A stretch of DNA of 64,000 nucleotides. It comes from JACCXG01 sp963717745. Lineage in GTDB: Bacteria; Acidobacteriota; Vicinamibacteria; Vicinamibacterales; 2-12-FULL-66-21. Location: the NCBI GenBank assembly GCA_963717745.1, contig CAVQXJ010000014.1:1-64000 (forward strand), written 5' to 3'. Both the position numbers and the translations under genes were made by a program. This document shows positions 52,401 through 61,163 of the stretch, in pieces. Each line of letters starts with the position of its first letter. The stretch's first letter is position 1. The notes beneath the pieces are model-generated. The model saw only the letters and a program-made list of their open reading frames with translations, was not told the origin of the DNA and did no database searches.

Positions 52401-53184
52401 GCGGAATCGTGTTGCCGCCGGACTTCGTGCTCATCGCGATGACGGCCTGGCCGCGTCCGTACTCGGCGCTGAAGTTGTTGGAGATGACGCGCACTTCCTG
52501 GAGGCCTTCCGTATTCGGCATGACCGACGCCTCGTTGTAGCCGCCGCCCATCACCGGCAGTCCGTCGAGCTGGATGTCGTTGGTGAAGGCGCGGCCGCCG
52601 TTCACGCCAACCGCCGACCACTGTCGCCGGCCATCGACGCCGATGCCGAACGAGTTGGCGCTCTGGGTGTCGCTGGTGGCGTTGCGCGGGACGGCGCCCG
52701 CCTGCATGAAGGCGTAGGCGAGCGGGTTCTGCGTGATGTTCGGCAGCGCCTCGATCATCTCGGCGCCGACCGCCCCCGAGACGCTGGTGCGATCGGTCTG
52801 CAGGATCGGCGCTTCGGCGGCGACCTCCACGGTTTCGCCCACCTGGCTGACCGCGAGCTCGACGGCGACGCGCACGGTCTCGGCGGTGTTCACGGTGATA
52901 CCGGTGCGGCGGAACGTGGCGAAGCCCGGAAGGCTGACCTCGATCGAATAGGTGCCGGCCGGCAGATACGTGGCCGTGAACAGCCCGGCTTCGCTCGTGA
53001 CCAGCTCGTTTTTCGCGGTGGTGTCCTGATTGGTGACGATCACAGTTGCCCCGGGGACAACGGCTTTGGTAGGGTCGGTGACAGCTCCGGTGACGGTCGC
53101 GGAACGGATCTGACCGAACGCGGCGGACGCACAGGCAAGCGTCAGCAGGAACACGAGTGAGCAGCGCCGGAGAATCACGGACAC
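49423..53184 (-). pseudogene. Oar-like TonB-dependent receptor, frameshifted
   Basis: About 1,250 codons. Signal peptide VFLLTLACASAAFGQ, then the regulatory-like domain (ATVTGAVTDPTKAVVPGATV, FTATYLPAGTYSIEVSLPGF), plug-like ITQNPLAYAFMQAGAVPRN, LDGLPVMGGGYNEAS, NFSAEYGRGQAVIAMSTKSG. After a frame change near 52395 come VNDAGGSIGGPIVRNKLFFF and RVGNFSQTFI; after another near 52020, MYSFYPLPNRTPDDVYN through LTINLGLRWEVQPGPTERFN; after a third near 51062, WGPRVGAAYSFDSRTVVRG and the barrel end (VQFEIGADAMNVLNHTQFSG, ending VQVRATVRF at 49423). No domain is missing, so errors or very recent lesions are likely. It is divergent from the lactonase gene at 53482 and probably takes up the substrate of that pathway. 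Confidence 0.85.
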
Positions 53185-53481
53185 AAGTACCTTCCTTCCT
53201 CAGTTCCGGCGGCGAGACCGCGCCGCCACGGGCGGCACGGACGGGTCGAACCGCTTCCACAGGGGGCCCCTGCCGGCCCGTTGAGGGCGTGGTCAGGAGA
53301 ACCCGCGTGGGGCGCGTTCTGCCGTTTCGCAAGAAAAGGAGACTGCCGTTGCGCCGAGCGAAACGAGCGGGACGGATCCTATCTTCGGGGTGAGGACCGG
53401 TCAAGAAGGAATCGATTATCAGTGAGTGGCGATGGTATAGTGCGTCCAACTCGAGCGACGCACGGCTCAGGGAGGCGATTG
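53185..53481. other. Divergent intergenic region with lactonase promoter
   Basis: About 300 bp between the divergent TonB receptor and SMP-30-like genes. It carries the extended -10 at 53433-53441 and a GGGAGG at 53470-53475, six bases before the ATG at 53482. No other gene, RNA or repeat was recognised. Confidence 0.5.
53433..53441 (+). promoter_or_regulatory. Extended -10 promoter of the lactonase gene
   Basis: TGGTATAGT fits TGn plus a near-consensus -10 hexamer; transcription would begin about 33 bases before the ATG, giving a normal leader that includes the GGGAGG ribosome-binding site. The -35 region is weak. Confidence 0.45.
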
Positions 53482-54525
53482 ATGCGGGGAACCGAGGTCG
53501 CGGGGGCCAATCCGGTTCTGGATTTCGGCATTGACAGGAACGCACTCGGTTACGTCGGCCACGACCTCCAGCGGCCCGAATGCATTCTGGCCGAACCAAC
53601 CGGAGCCCTCTGGGTGGCGGACGCGCGTGGCGGCGTCGTCCGGATCGAGCATGACGAGCAGGAGATCATCACCCAGCGCCAGTCCCAGCACTTCGACCGC
53701 GCCGGCAACGAAGCCACGCGCTATCTCCAGGGCACGCTGCCGAACGGGTTGGCCTTTGCCCGGAACGGCGACATCCTCATCTCGAACTTCGGCACCGACC
53801 GCCTCGAGCTGATGTCCCGCGATGGCGCGTCCCACATCCTGGCGGACAGCATCGACGGCGAACCCATCGGCAAGGTGAACTTCGTCCTCCGGGATTCGCG
53901 GGACCGCATCTGGATTACGGTGTCGACGCGCATCAAGAACTGGATGCACGCGCTGCGCACCGACCTCGCCGACGGCTACATCGCCCGGTACGAGAACGGC
54001 ACGTTCCACATCGTCGCCGACGGATTCCGGTTCACCAACGAGATCCGGTTCGACGCGAACGAGGAATTCCTCTACGTCGTCGAAACGACCGGCGGGCGCA
54101 TCACCCGGATCCGTGTCGACGAGCGGGGCCACCTTCGCGATCGCGAGGTCTTCGGCCCCTCGAGCCTCGGCAAAGGCGCCTGGCCCGACGGGATTGCCTT
54201 CGACTGCTACGGTAACCTCTGGGGTACATTGGTGTACTCCGATAAGCTATTCGTGCTGACGCCCGAAGGGGACCTCCGAGTGCTGCTGGACGAAGGGGAT
54301 CCGGCACGAGTCGACGCCCTCGAACAGGCCTTCTTCCGCAACGAGGTCACCGAGGACGTGCTGTTCGCGACCGGCCAGGGCGTGGCGCCGTGGATGGCCA
54401 GCCTGACGTTCGGCGGATCCGATCTGCGGACCGTGTATATCGGCTCGCTGAAAGGCAAGCGCATTCCCTACTTCCGTGCTCCAATCGCCGGCCTGCCGAT
54501 GGTCCACTGGCACGAGCGGCGATAA
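53482..54525 (+). CDS. SMP-30/gluconolactonase-like six-bladed propeller
   Basis: 347 residues, cytoplasmic (no signal peptide). The SMP-30/strictosidine-synthase-like fold is indicated by RPECILAEPTGALWVADARG (metal-ligand Glu), TLPNGLAFARNGDILISNFG, VNFVLRDSRDRIWITVSTR (Asn ligand), GFRFTNEIRFDANEEFLYVV and GAWPDGIAFDCYGNLWGTLV (the Asp of the PDGIAFD motif). Such enzymes hydrolyse aldonolactones, consistent with an oxidative sugar pathway together with the aldehyde dehydrogenase downstream (46 bp) and the epimerase and SDR nearby. The start is fixed by GGGAGG at 53470. It may alternatively be a structural relative without lactonase activity. Confidence 0.85.
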   Translation: MRGTEVAGANPVLDFGIDRNALGYVGHDLQRPECILAEPTGALWVADARGGVVRIEHDEQEIITQRQSQHFDRAGNEATRYLQGTLPNGLAFARNGDILISNFGTDRLELMSRDGASHILADSIDGEPIGKVNFVLRDSRDRIWITVSTRIKNWMHALRTDLADGYIARYENGTFHIVADGFRFTNEIRFDANEEFLYVVETTGGRITRIRVDERGHLRDREVFGPSSLGKGAWPDGIAFDCYGNLWGTLVYSDKLFVLTPEGDLRVLLDEGDPARVDALEQAFFRNEVTEDVLFATGQGVAPWMASLTFGGSDLRTVYIGSLKGKRIPYFRAPIAGLPMVHWHERR

Positions 54526-54527
54526 GA

Positions 54528-54554
54528 GTCTCCCTTCTCCCTTCTCCCTTGACA
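54528..54554. repeat. CTTCTCCC-type repeat, solo copy 2
   Basis: GTCTCCCTTCTCCCTTCTCC followed by CTTGAC, a single arm of the family seen at 49306 and 56036, in the short lactonase-dehydrogenase spacer. Confidence 0.6.
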
Positions 54555-54570
54555 GCGAAGAGAGTCAAAC

Positions 54571-56031
54571 GTGCACAACTACATCGAAGGTCAGTGGCGT
54601 GAGTCATCGGCGACCGAGACGCTGGCCGTCGTGAACCCCGCGACCGGCGAAGAGCTCGGCCGCACGCCGCTGTCGCCGGCGGCGGAAGTCGATCAGGCGG
54701 CCCAGGCGGCGGCCCGAGCCTTCCCCCAATGGCGCCGCGTTCCGGTGACCGACCGCGTTCAGTTCCTGTTCCGCTTGAAGACCCTGCTCGAGGACCAGTT
54801 CGAGGACCTCGCACGCACCATCACGATGGAGGCCGGCAAGACGCTCGCCGAGTCGCGCGGTGAGCTGCGGCGGGCGATCGAGAACGTCGAGGTCGCCTGC
54901 GGGGCGCCGATCCTCATGCAGGGCTACAACTCGGAAGACATCGCCGCGGGGATCGACGAAATGATGATCCGGCAGCCGCTCGGCGTGACCGCGATCATCT
55001 CGCCATTCAACTTCCCGGGGATGATCCCGTTCTGGTTCCTTCCCTATTCGATCGCGGCGGGCAACACCGTCGTCATCAAACCCTCGGAGCGGGTGCCGAT
55101 GACGATGCAGAAGGTGTTCAGGCTGCTGGATGGCCTGAAGCTGCCGGCCGGGGTCGTGAACCTGGTCAACGGCAGCCACGACGTGGTCAATGCGATCCTC
55201 GACCATCCGATCATCCGATCCGTCAGCTTCGTCGGGTCGAGCGCGACGGCGCGCCACGTGTACTCGCGCGGCGCGGCGGCTGGCAAGCGCGTGCAGTGCC
55301 AGGGTGGCGCGAAGAACCCGGTGATCGTCATGGCCGACGCCGACATGTCGTCGGCGTCGGAAATCATCGCCGACAGCGCGTTCGGCTGCGCCGGCCAGCG
55401 CTGCCTCGCCTCGTCTTTCGCGATCACCGTGGGAGAGGCGTCCCGCGCCTTCGGCGAGGCGATCCAGCAGCGTGCCGCGTCCCGCGTGACCGGCTACGGG
55501 CTCGACGAAGGCGTGCAGATGGGCCCGGTGATCTCGGCGGCCAGCCGATCGCGCATCGAGTCGCTGATCGATCAGGCCATCCGCGACGGGGCGCGGACGG
55601 TGGTGGACGGTCGCCATCCCGAGATTCCGCAGTATCGGGCCGGGCATTTCGTGCGCCCGACGGTGCTCGAAGGACTGCCCTTCGAGAGCGAGGTGGCGCG
55701 GACGGAGATCTTCGGTCCGGTGCTGTCGGTCCACCATGTCGACGACACCGACGCGGCGATCGCGATCGTCAATTCGGGGGCATACGGCAATCAGGCGTGC
55801 CTCTTCACGAGCAACGGCGGGAGCGCACGAAAGTTCCGCTACGAGGCGGAGGTCGGCAACATCGGCATCAACGTCGGCGTCGCGGCGCCGATGGCCTTCT
55901 TCCCGTTCAGCGGCGCGCGCGAGAGCTTCTTCGGCGATCTCCACGGCCAGGGGCGCGACGCGTTCGAATTCTTCACCCAGGAAAAAGTCGTCGTCGAACG
56001 ATGGCCGCGGGAGTGGACTCGGCGGTTCTGA
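54571..56031 (+). CDS. mmsA: Aldehyde dehydrogenase, MmsA-like (CoA-acylating methylmalonate-semialdehyde type)
   Basis: 486 residues from GTG 54571 (MHNYIEGQW). Family marks: NPATGEELGRTPLSPAAEVD, LEDQFEDLARTITMEAGKTL, the cofactor pocket ISPFNFPGMIPFWFLPYSIA, IKPSERVPMT, FVGSSATARHVYSRGAAAG, and the catalytic Cys in AFGCAGQRCLASSFA. The lack of the usual general-base Glu-Leu-Gly-Gly-Lys motif (here QCQGGAKNPVIVMADAD) and the NPVIVMADAD context match the methylmalonate-semialdehyde subfamily, which forms acyl-CoA products from semialdehydes of valine, inositol or sugar-acid breakdown. Upstream lactonase and downstream SDR suggest a sugar-acid route. The exact substrate is inference. Convergent with the SDR gene. 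Confidence 0.88.
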   Translation: MHNYIEGQWRESSATETLAVVNPATGEELGRTPLSPAAEVDQAAQAAARAFPQWRRVPVTDRVQFLFRLKTLLEDQFEDLARTITMEAGKTLAESRGELRRAIENVEVACGAPILMQGYNSEDIAAGIDEMMIRQPLGVTAIISPFNFPGMIPFWFLPYSIAAGNTVVIKPSERVPMTMQKVFRLLDGLKLPAGVVNLVNGSHDVVNAILDHPIIRSVSFVGSSATARHVYSRGAAAGKRVQCQGGAKNPVIVMADADMSSASEIIADSAFGCAGQRCLASSFAITVGEASRAFGEAIQQRAASRVTGYGLDEGVQMGPVISAASRSRIESLIDQAIRDGARTVVDGRHPEIPQYRAGHFVRPTVLEGLPFESEVARTEIFGPVLSVHHVDDTDAAIAIVNSGAYGNQACLFTSNGGSARKFRYEAEVGNIGINVGVAAPMAFFPFSGARESFFGDLHGQGRDAFEFFTQEKVVVERWPREWTRRF

Positions 56032-56035
56032 CGCT

Positions 56036-56106
56036 GTCAAGGGAGAAGGGAGAAAAATCAGAGGTTTTGCTTCTCCCTTCTCCCCTTCTCCCTTCTCCCT
56101 TCTCCC
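56036..56106. repeat. CTTCTCCC-type inverted repeat, copy 3
   Basis: GTCAAGGGAGAAGGGAGAAA (56036 onward) pairs with the CTTCTCCCTTCTCCCC and CTTCTCCC run (56070-56106). It lies between convergent dehydrogenase and SDR genes and overlaps neither coding frame, a likely bidirectional terminator. Confidence 0.75.
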
Positions 56107-56862
<756 letters not shown>

Positions 56863-56880
56863 GAAGCCCTCCCGGTGTTC

Positions 56881-56949
56881 TTCCTGCTAAAGCCGGAAGC
56901 CACGAAGTCACAATCGATCTTCCGGCTGAAGCCCGAAGCCACAAGCGAT
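56881..56949. repeat. Tandem GAAGCC-type repeat
   Basis: Two direct copies of a 30- to 38-base unit (CTTCCKGCTRAAGCCSGAAG, then CCAC and AAG, ending CGAT) at about 56881-56918 and 56920-56949, upstream of the SDR start. It translates to KPEAT-type peptide in one frame but is not part of a recognised gene. Confidence 0.6.
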
Positions 56950-57088
56950 CTTCCCGGCGCAGATTGTAGCGAGTGCAAGAGCCTTTGTGCTAGCCTGCGC
57001 TCGACTATCGATAATCTTGCGCGCACGAACGACATTCGCGGGGCAACTTGCGCGCGTCAATTGTTCACCGCGCAGCTGGAGGTAAGAG

Positions 57089-58624
57089 ATGGGAAGCCGG
57101 CGTTCCCGACAGATTCTTTGGGTGGTAGGCCTCGCGGTCTCGACCGGCGCCGGAGCCGCGGCCCGGGCCGCCGGCCAGGGGTCGTCTCCAGCGCCCGTCC
57201 AGATGACCCGCGAAGAGGATCATGCAAGGACGATGAAGCTGCTCGGATTGACCGAGATGCCACGGGGTGCGGCGAGCGCCAGTGTTGAGACGTACGACGA
57301 ATCGAAGGCCAATCCGTATCCGAAGCTGCCCGATCCGCTCGTCCTGAAGAACGGAAAGAAAGTGACGACCGCGGCCGCCTGGCGGACCCGTCGCGCCGAG
57401 ATCCTCGAGGACTTCGAGCGTGAGGTTTACGGGCGGCGGCCGAAGAGCACGCCTAAGGTCACCTGGGAGGTGAAGAACATCACGAACGGCATGAACGGGG
57501 ATGTGCCGATTGTCACGAAAGAACTGGTCGGGCACGTGGACAACTCGGCGGACCCGCAGGTCATCGTCGACATTCAATTGACGTTGAACACGCCGGCCAA
57601 CGCCACCGGGCCGGTGCCGGTCATGATGCAGTTCGGTGGATTCGGGCCTGGCCGGGGAGCCGGCGGCCGCGGCCCTGCCGCTGCTCCGGGCGCCGCTGCT
57701 CCAGCCGCGCCGGGCACCGCGCCGATCGCACCAGGTGCGCCAGCCACAGGCCCCGCTCCGGCGGGAGCCGCCGCTCCTACGGCCGGTGCCGCGGCGGGCG
57801 GCCGCGGTCCCTCGGGACCGACGTGGCAGCAGCAGGTCCTCGCGCGCGGGTGGGGCTACGCGACGATCGCTCCGAACAGCATTCAGGCGGATAACGGCGC
57901 CGGCCTGACGGCCGGGATCATCGGCCTGGTCAACAAAGGCCAGCCGCGAAAACTCGATGATTGGGGATCGTTGTCGGCGTGGGGCTGGGGGGCGAGTCGG
58001 GCCTTGGACTATTTCGAAACCGAGAAGGCGGTCGACGCGAAGCGCGTCGGCATTCAGGGGCACTCCCGCTACGGTAAGGCGGCGCTCGTCACGATGGCGC
58101 TCGACGAGCGGTTCGCGATTGGCTACATCAGCTCCTCGGGAGCCGGCGGTGCAAAGCTGCACCGACGGAAGTTCGGGGAAGTGGTCGAGAACGTCGCAGG
58201 CATCTCCGAGTACCACTGGATGGCCGGGAACTACTTGAAGTACGCGGGCAACTGGAACGCACTTCCTGTCGACTCTCACGAATTGATTGCGCTGTGCGCT
58301 CCGCGCCCGGTCTTCTTGAGTGCAGGGCGGGGTGCCGACCCCAACCCGGACGGCACCACCGTGCAGATCAACGACGCCTGGGTCGACGCGAAGGGCAGCT
58401 TTCTCGCCGCCGTGGGCGCCGGGCCGGTCTATCGGCTGCTCGGCAAGAAGGACCTCGGCACCACCGAGTTCCCTGCCATCGACACGACCGTGATCGACGG
58501 CGACCTCGGCTTCCGGCAGCACACGGGTGGACACACCGCGGAACCGACCTGGCCAACGTTCCTGACGTTCGCCGCCAAGTACTTCGCGGCGTCCGGCCGT
58601 GCGAGGACGTCAGCGGCGCGATAG
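57089..58624 (+). CDS. Exported CE15-like glucuronoyl-esterase/acetyl-esterase homologue
   Basis: 511 residues. Signal peptide ILWVVGLAVSTGAGAAARA; start ATG 57089 preceded by GGAGG. An alpha/beta hydrolase follows: VPVMMQFGGFGPGRG (oxyanion region), then a long Ala/Pro/Gly-rich insert (residues about 190-250), then VLARGWGYATIAPNSIQADN, ASRALDYFETEKAVDAKRVG, the nucleophile elbow QGHSRYGKAALVT (Ser near residue 322), PVFLSAGRGADPN, and the C-terminal His in HTGGHTAEPTWPTFL. The GHSRxGK motif and helical layout fit carbohydrate esterase family 15, which cleaves lignin-glucuronoxylan ester links. The low-complexity insert inside the catalytic domain is unusual and may be a surface linker. Plausibly part of a glucuronoxylan-use set. 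Confidence 0.82.
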   Translation: MGSRRSRQILWVVGLAVSTGAGAAARAAGQGSSPAPVQMTREEDHARTMKLLGLTEMPRGAASASVETYDESKANPYPKLPDPLVLKNGKKVTTAAAWRTRRAEILEDFEREVYGRRPKSTPKVTWEVKNITNGMNGDVPIVTKELVGHVDNSADPQVIVDIQLTLNTPANATGPVPVMMQFGGFGPGRGAGGRGPAAAPGAAAPAAPGTAPIAPGAPATGPAPAGAAAPTAGAAAGGRGPSGPTWQQQVLARGWGYATIAPNSIQADNGAGLTAGIIGLVNKGQPRKLDDWGSLSAWGWGASRALDYFETEKAVDAKRVGIQGHSRYGKAALVTMALDERFAIGYISSSGAGGAKLHRRKFGEVVENVAGISEYHWMAGNYLKYAGNWNALPVDSHELIALCAPRPVFLSAGRGADPNPDGTTVQINDAWVDAKGSFLAAVGAGPVYRLLGKKDLGTTEFPAIDTTVIDGDLGFRQHTGGHTAEPTWPTFLTFAAKYFAASGRARTSAAR

Positions 58625-58704
58625 CGCCTCCGCCCCCGGGGCACAGGCTGACGACAGCCTCCCCTTGCTTGGAATGGCGACCAGGTGGTTAGCAGCAACT
58701 TTTC

Positions 58705-58781
58705 AACAGGAGGGCCAGGAGACCAGGAGGCGATTCTTTTTCTTGAAACAAGAATTCTCCTGATCTCCTGGCCCTCCTGTT
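58705..58781. repeat. GGAGGGCCAGGAG-type inverted repeat, copy 2
   Basis: Arms of 25 bases (58705-58729 and 58757-58781; AACAGGAGGGCCAGGAGACC, then AGGAG) pair with one mismatch around a loop with TTCTTGAAACAAGAA. It resembles the copy at 41860 in both stem and loop and lies 21 bases upstream of the cytochrome start. Confidence 0.85.
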
Positions 58782-58802
58782 AAGCCGTCGTGCGGATCCG
58801 CC

Positions 58803-61050
58803 ATGGAGCCAGTTCAAGCATTGGGCGAACGTCGCCCGCGGAAGCGCCTCAGGAGCAAGCGGTGGATCCTCGCGCTGCTGGCCCTGGGCGCAGCGGTATT
58901 CATTGCCGCCCTATTCGCCGTCCTACTGCGAGATCGACGAGTCCGTGAGACCGGCGCCGCTGTCAGCAGCGATCGTGTCGCCGGCGGCTATGCCGACAGT
59001 TCCGCGTGCGCGAAGTGCCACGTGCGGATCGCCAACACGTACGCCCTGACGGGTATGGCGCGCTCGTTCGCGCGCCTGGGCGCCGGCAAGAGCTGGCTTG
59101 GAACAACCGGTCGCGTGGACCACACAGCATCGGCCCGGCATTACACGATGCTGCAGCGCGACGGCAGGTTTTATCAGCGGCGGCACGAGATCGGCTTCGG
59201 CGGCACGGAGACGAACACCATCGAGGTCGAAGCCCACTACGTGATCGGCTCGGGCAACCACGCACAAACATTTGTGCACCGCAATACTGACGGGCGACTG
59301 TTCGAGATGCCGGTGAGCTGGTACTCGAAACAGGGGGGACGGGAGAGGGCCGAGGGATCCGGCTATTGGGCGATGAGCCCTGGCTACGACAAATCCGCGC
59401 ATCAGGACTTTCGCCGGCTGATCGACGGAGCCTGCCTGTCGTGTCACAACGGATACCCGCGCGCGCCGGTGACCGATGACGGCAATGGCCCGGTGTTCAC
59501 CGGCGCGCTGCCCGAAGGGATTGACTGCCAACGCTGCCACGGGCCCGGTCAGGCTCACATCGATGCGATCCAATCGGAGAATGTCGAGGCTGGCCGGCAG
59601 GCGATCGCAAATCCGGGACGATTCGATCGCGAGCGGCAGCTCGAGGCCTGCATGCAGTGCCATCTCGAGTCGACGAGCGGCCCGCTGCCGTTCCGGATCC
59701 GCCGCTACGAACGCGAGCCGTTTTCATACGTGCCGGGAAAGCCGCTAGGCGATTACTTCATTCACTTCGACCACGCGCCAGGCACGGGCCGGGAGGACAA
59801 GTTCGAAATCGCGGGAGCCGCCTATCGGCTGCGGAAGTCGGCATGTTTTCAGCGCAGCGAGATGACGTGCCTCACCTGTCACGACCCGCACGACATTCCG
59901 CGCGGCGCAGCAGCGGTGCAGCGCTACGTGGCCATCTGCCAGAGCTGCCACAACGGCATCCATCGCTCGGGTTTGCCGCGCTCGCCGAACGTTCCCCTCG
60001 GCGCGACGTGTCTCGACTGCCATATGCCCAAGCGCCGCACCGAGGATGCTGTTCACGTGGTCATGACCGATCACTACATTCAACGGCGAAGACCGGCGGC
60101 AGACCTGCTGGCGCCGCGTGCGGAACCGGACAGCTATGAGTATCGCGGCGAGGTCGTGCCCTACTACCCGCCAACGCTCGCGTCGACGCCCGAGAACGAG
60201 CTGTATCTCGCGCTGGCGCAGGTTCAACACGGAGCCGATCTCGCAGGTGGACTCCCTCGACTCGAGCGCGCGATTGAGCAGCACCGGCCGGCACGGCCGG
60301 ACATTTATTACGAGCTCGCACGCGCGCACGCGAAGACGTCGAACTTTGCCGCCGTCATCCGCTGGTGCGAAGAGGCACTCACGCGCGACGGCACCTTCGT
60401 ACCTGCGCTCAAGGAGCTTGCCGCGGCCGCCGTCAAACTGGGCAGGCTCGCCGATGCCGCGCGGGCGCTCGAAAAGGCGGTTGCGCTCGGCCGGAACGAT
60501 GGGTACGCGCGTGCGGACCTCGGCAACGTGTACCTGCAACAGGGCCGTGTCGATCAGGCCGAACGCGCGCTGCGAGAGCGCGCTCACGATTGACGCGGAT
60601 CTGCCGCAGGCGAACAACACCTTGGGCCTTGCGGCGCTCCAGAGAGGCGATGACGCGCAGGCCGAGGCGTCCTTCCGCGCGGCGCTGCGCGTCCAGCCGG
60701 ACCTAGCCGAGGCTCAGAACAACTTGGCCAATCTGTTGGCGGGCCGGCGCGCCTATCAGGAGGCGGCGTACCACTTTGAGCAGGCGATCCGCCGCGATCC
60801 GGCCTATGTGGACGCTCGCCACAGCTATGGCGTGGTGCTGGCGCTGATGCAGTCGTATACACGAGCTGTCACAGAGCTCGAAACGGCCGTGCAATTGGCG
60901 CCCCGCCGCGCGGCCGCGCGCGTGGATTTGGCAGACGTGCTCGCCACGCTTGGACGCGTCGGCGAAGCCAGGCGCGAGTACATGGCGGCCATTCAGCTCG
61001 ATCCTGCCAATCAAGAGGCGCGCGCGGGCCTGGCGGCGCTGCGCCCGTGA
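58803..61050 (+). CDS. Seven-haem c-type cytochrome with TPR domain (one frameshift)
   Basis: About 748 residues when repaired. An N-terminal signal anchor (RWILALLALGAAVFIAALFA) precedes seven CxxCH haem sites: CAKCH (69), CLSCH (211), CQRCH (242), CMQCH (283), CLTCH (356), CQSCH (379) and CLDCH (403). From residue about 450 a TPR region runs to the end (LYLALAQVQHGADLAGGLPR, YYELARAHAKTSNFAAVIRW, YARADLGNVYLQQGRVDQAE, then NNTLGLAALQRGDDAQAEAS). An extra base at about 60573 shifts the frame at ERALRE/ESALTIDADLPQ; the repeats continue in the new frame to 61050. This multihaem-TPR fusion is recurrent in Acidobacteria and would move electrons or bind redox partners in the periplasm. Its terminal oxidoreductase partner is not seen. 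Confidence 0.87.
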
Positions 61051-61163
61051 GAGCGGCGGATCAGCGCGAATTTTGGGTTGACACGGCCACTCAGATAATC
61101 GATTATCGGGCGCCGTTTCAGGCACATCCCGGTCGCCGATTTCGGTTCGCGATTGGAGGGCTC

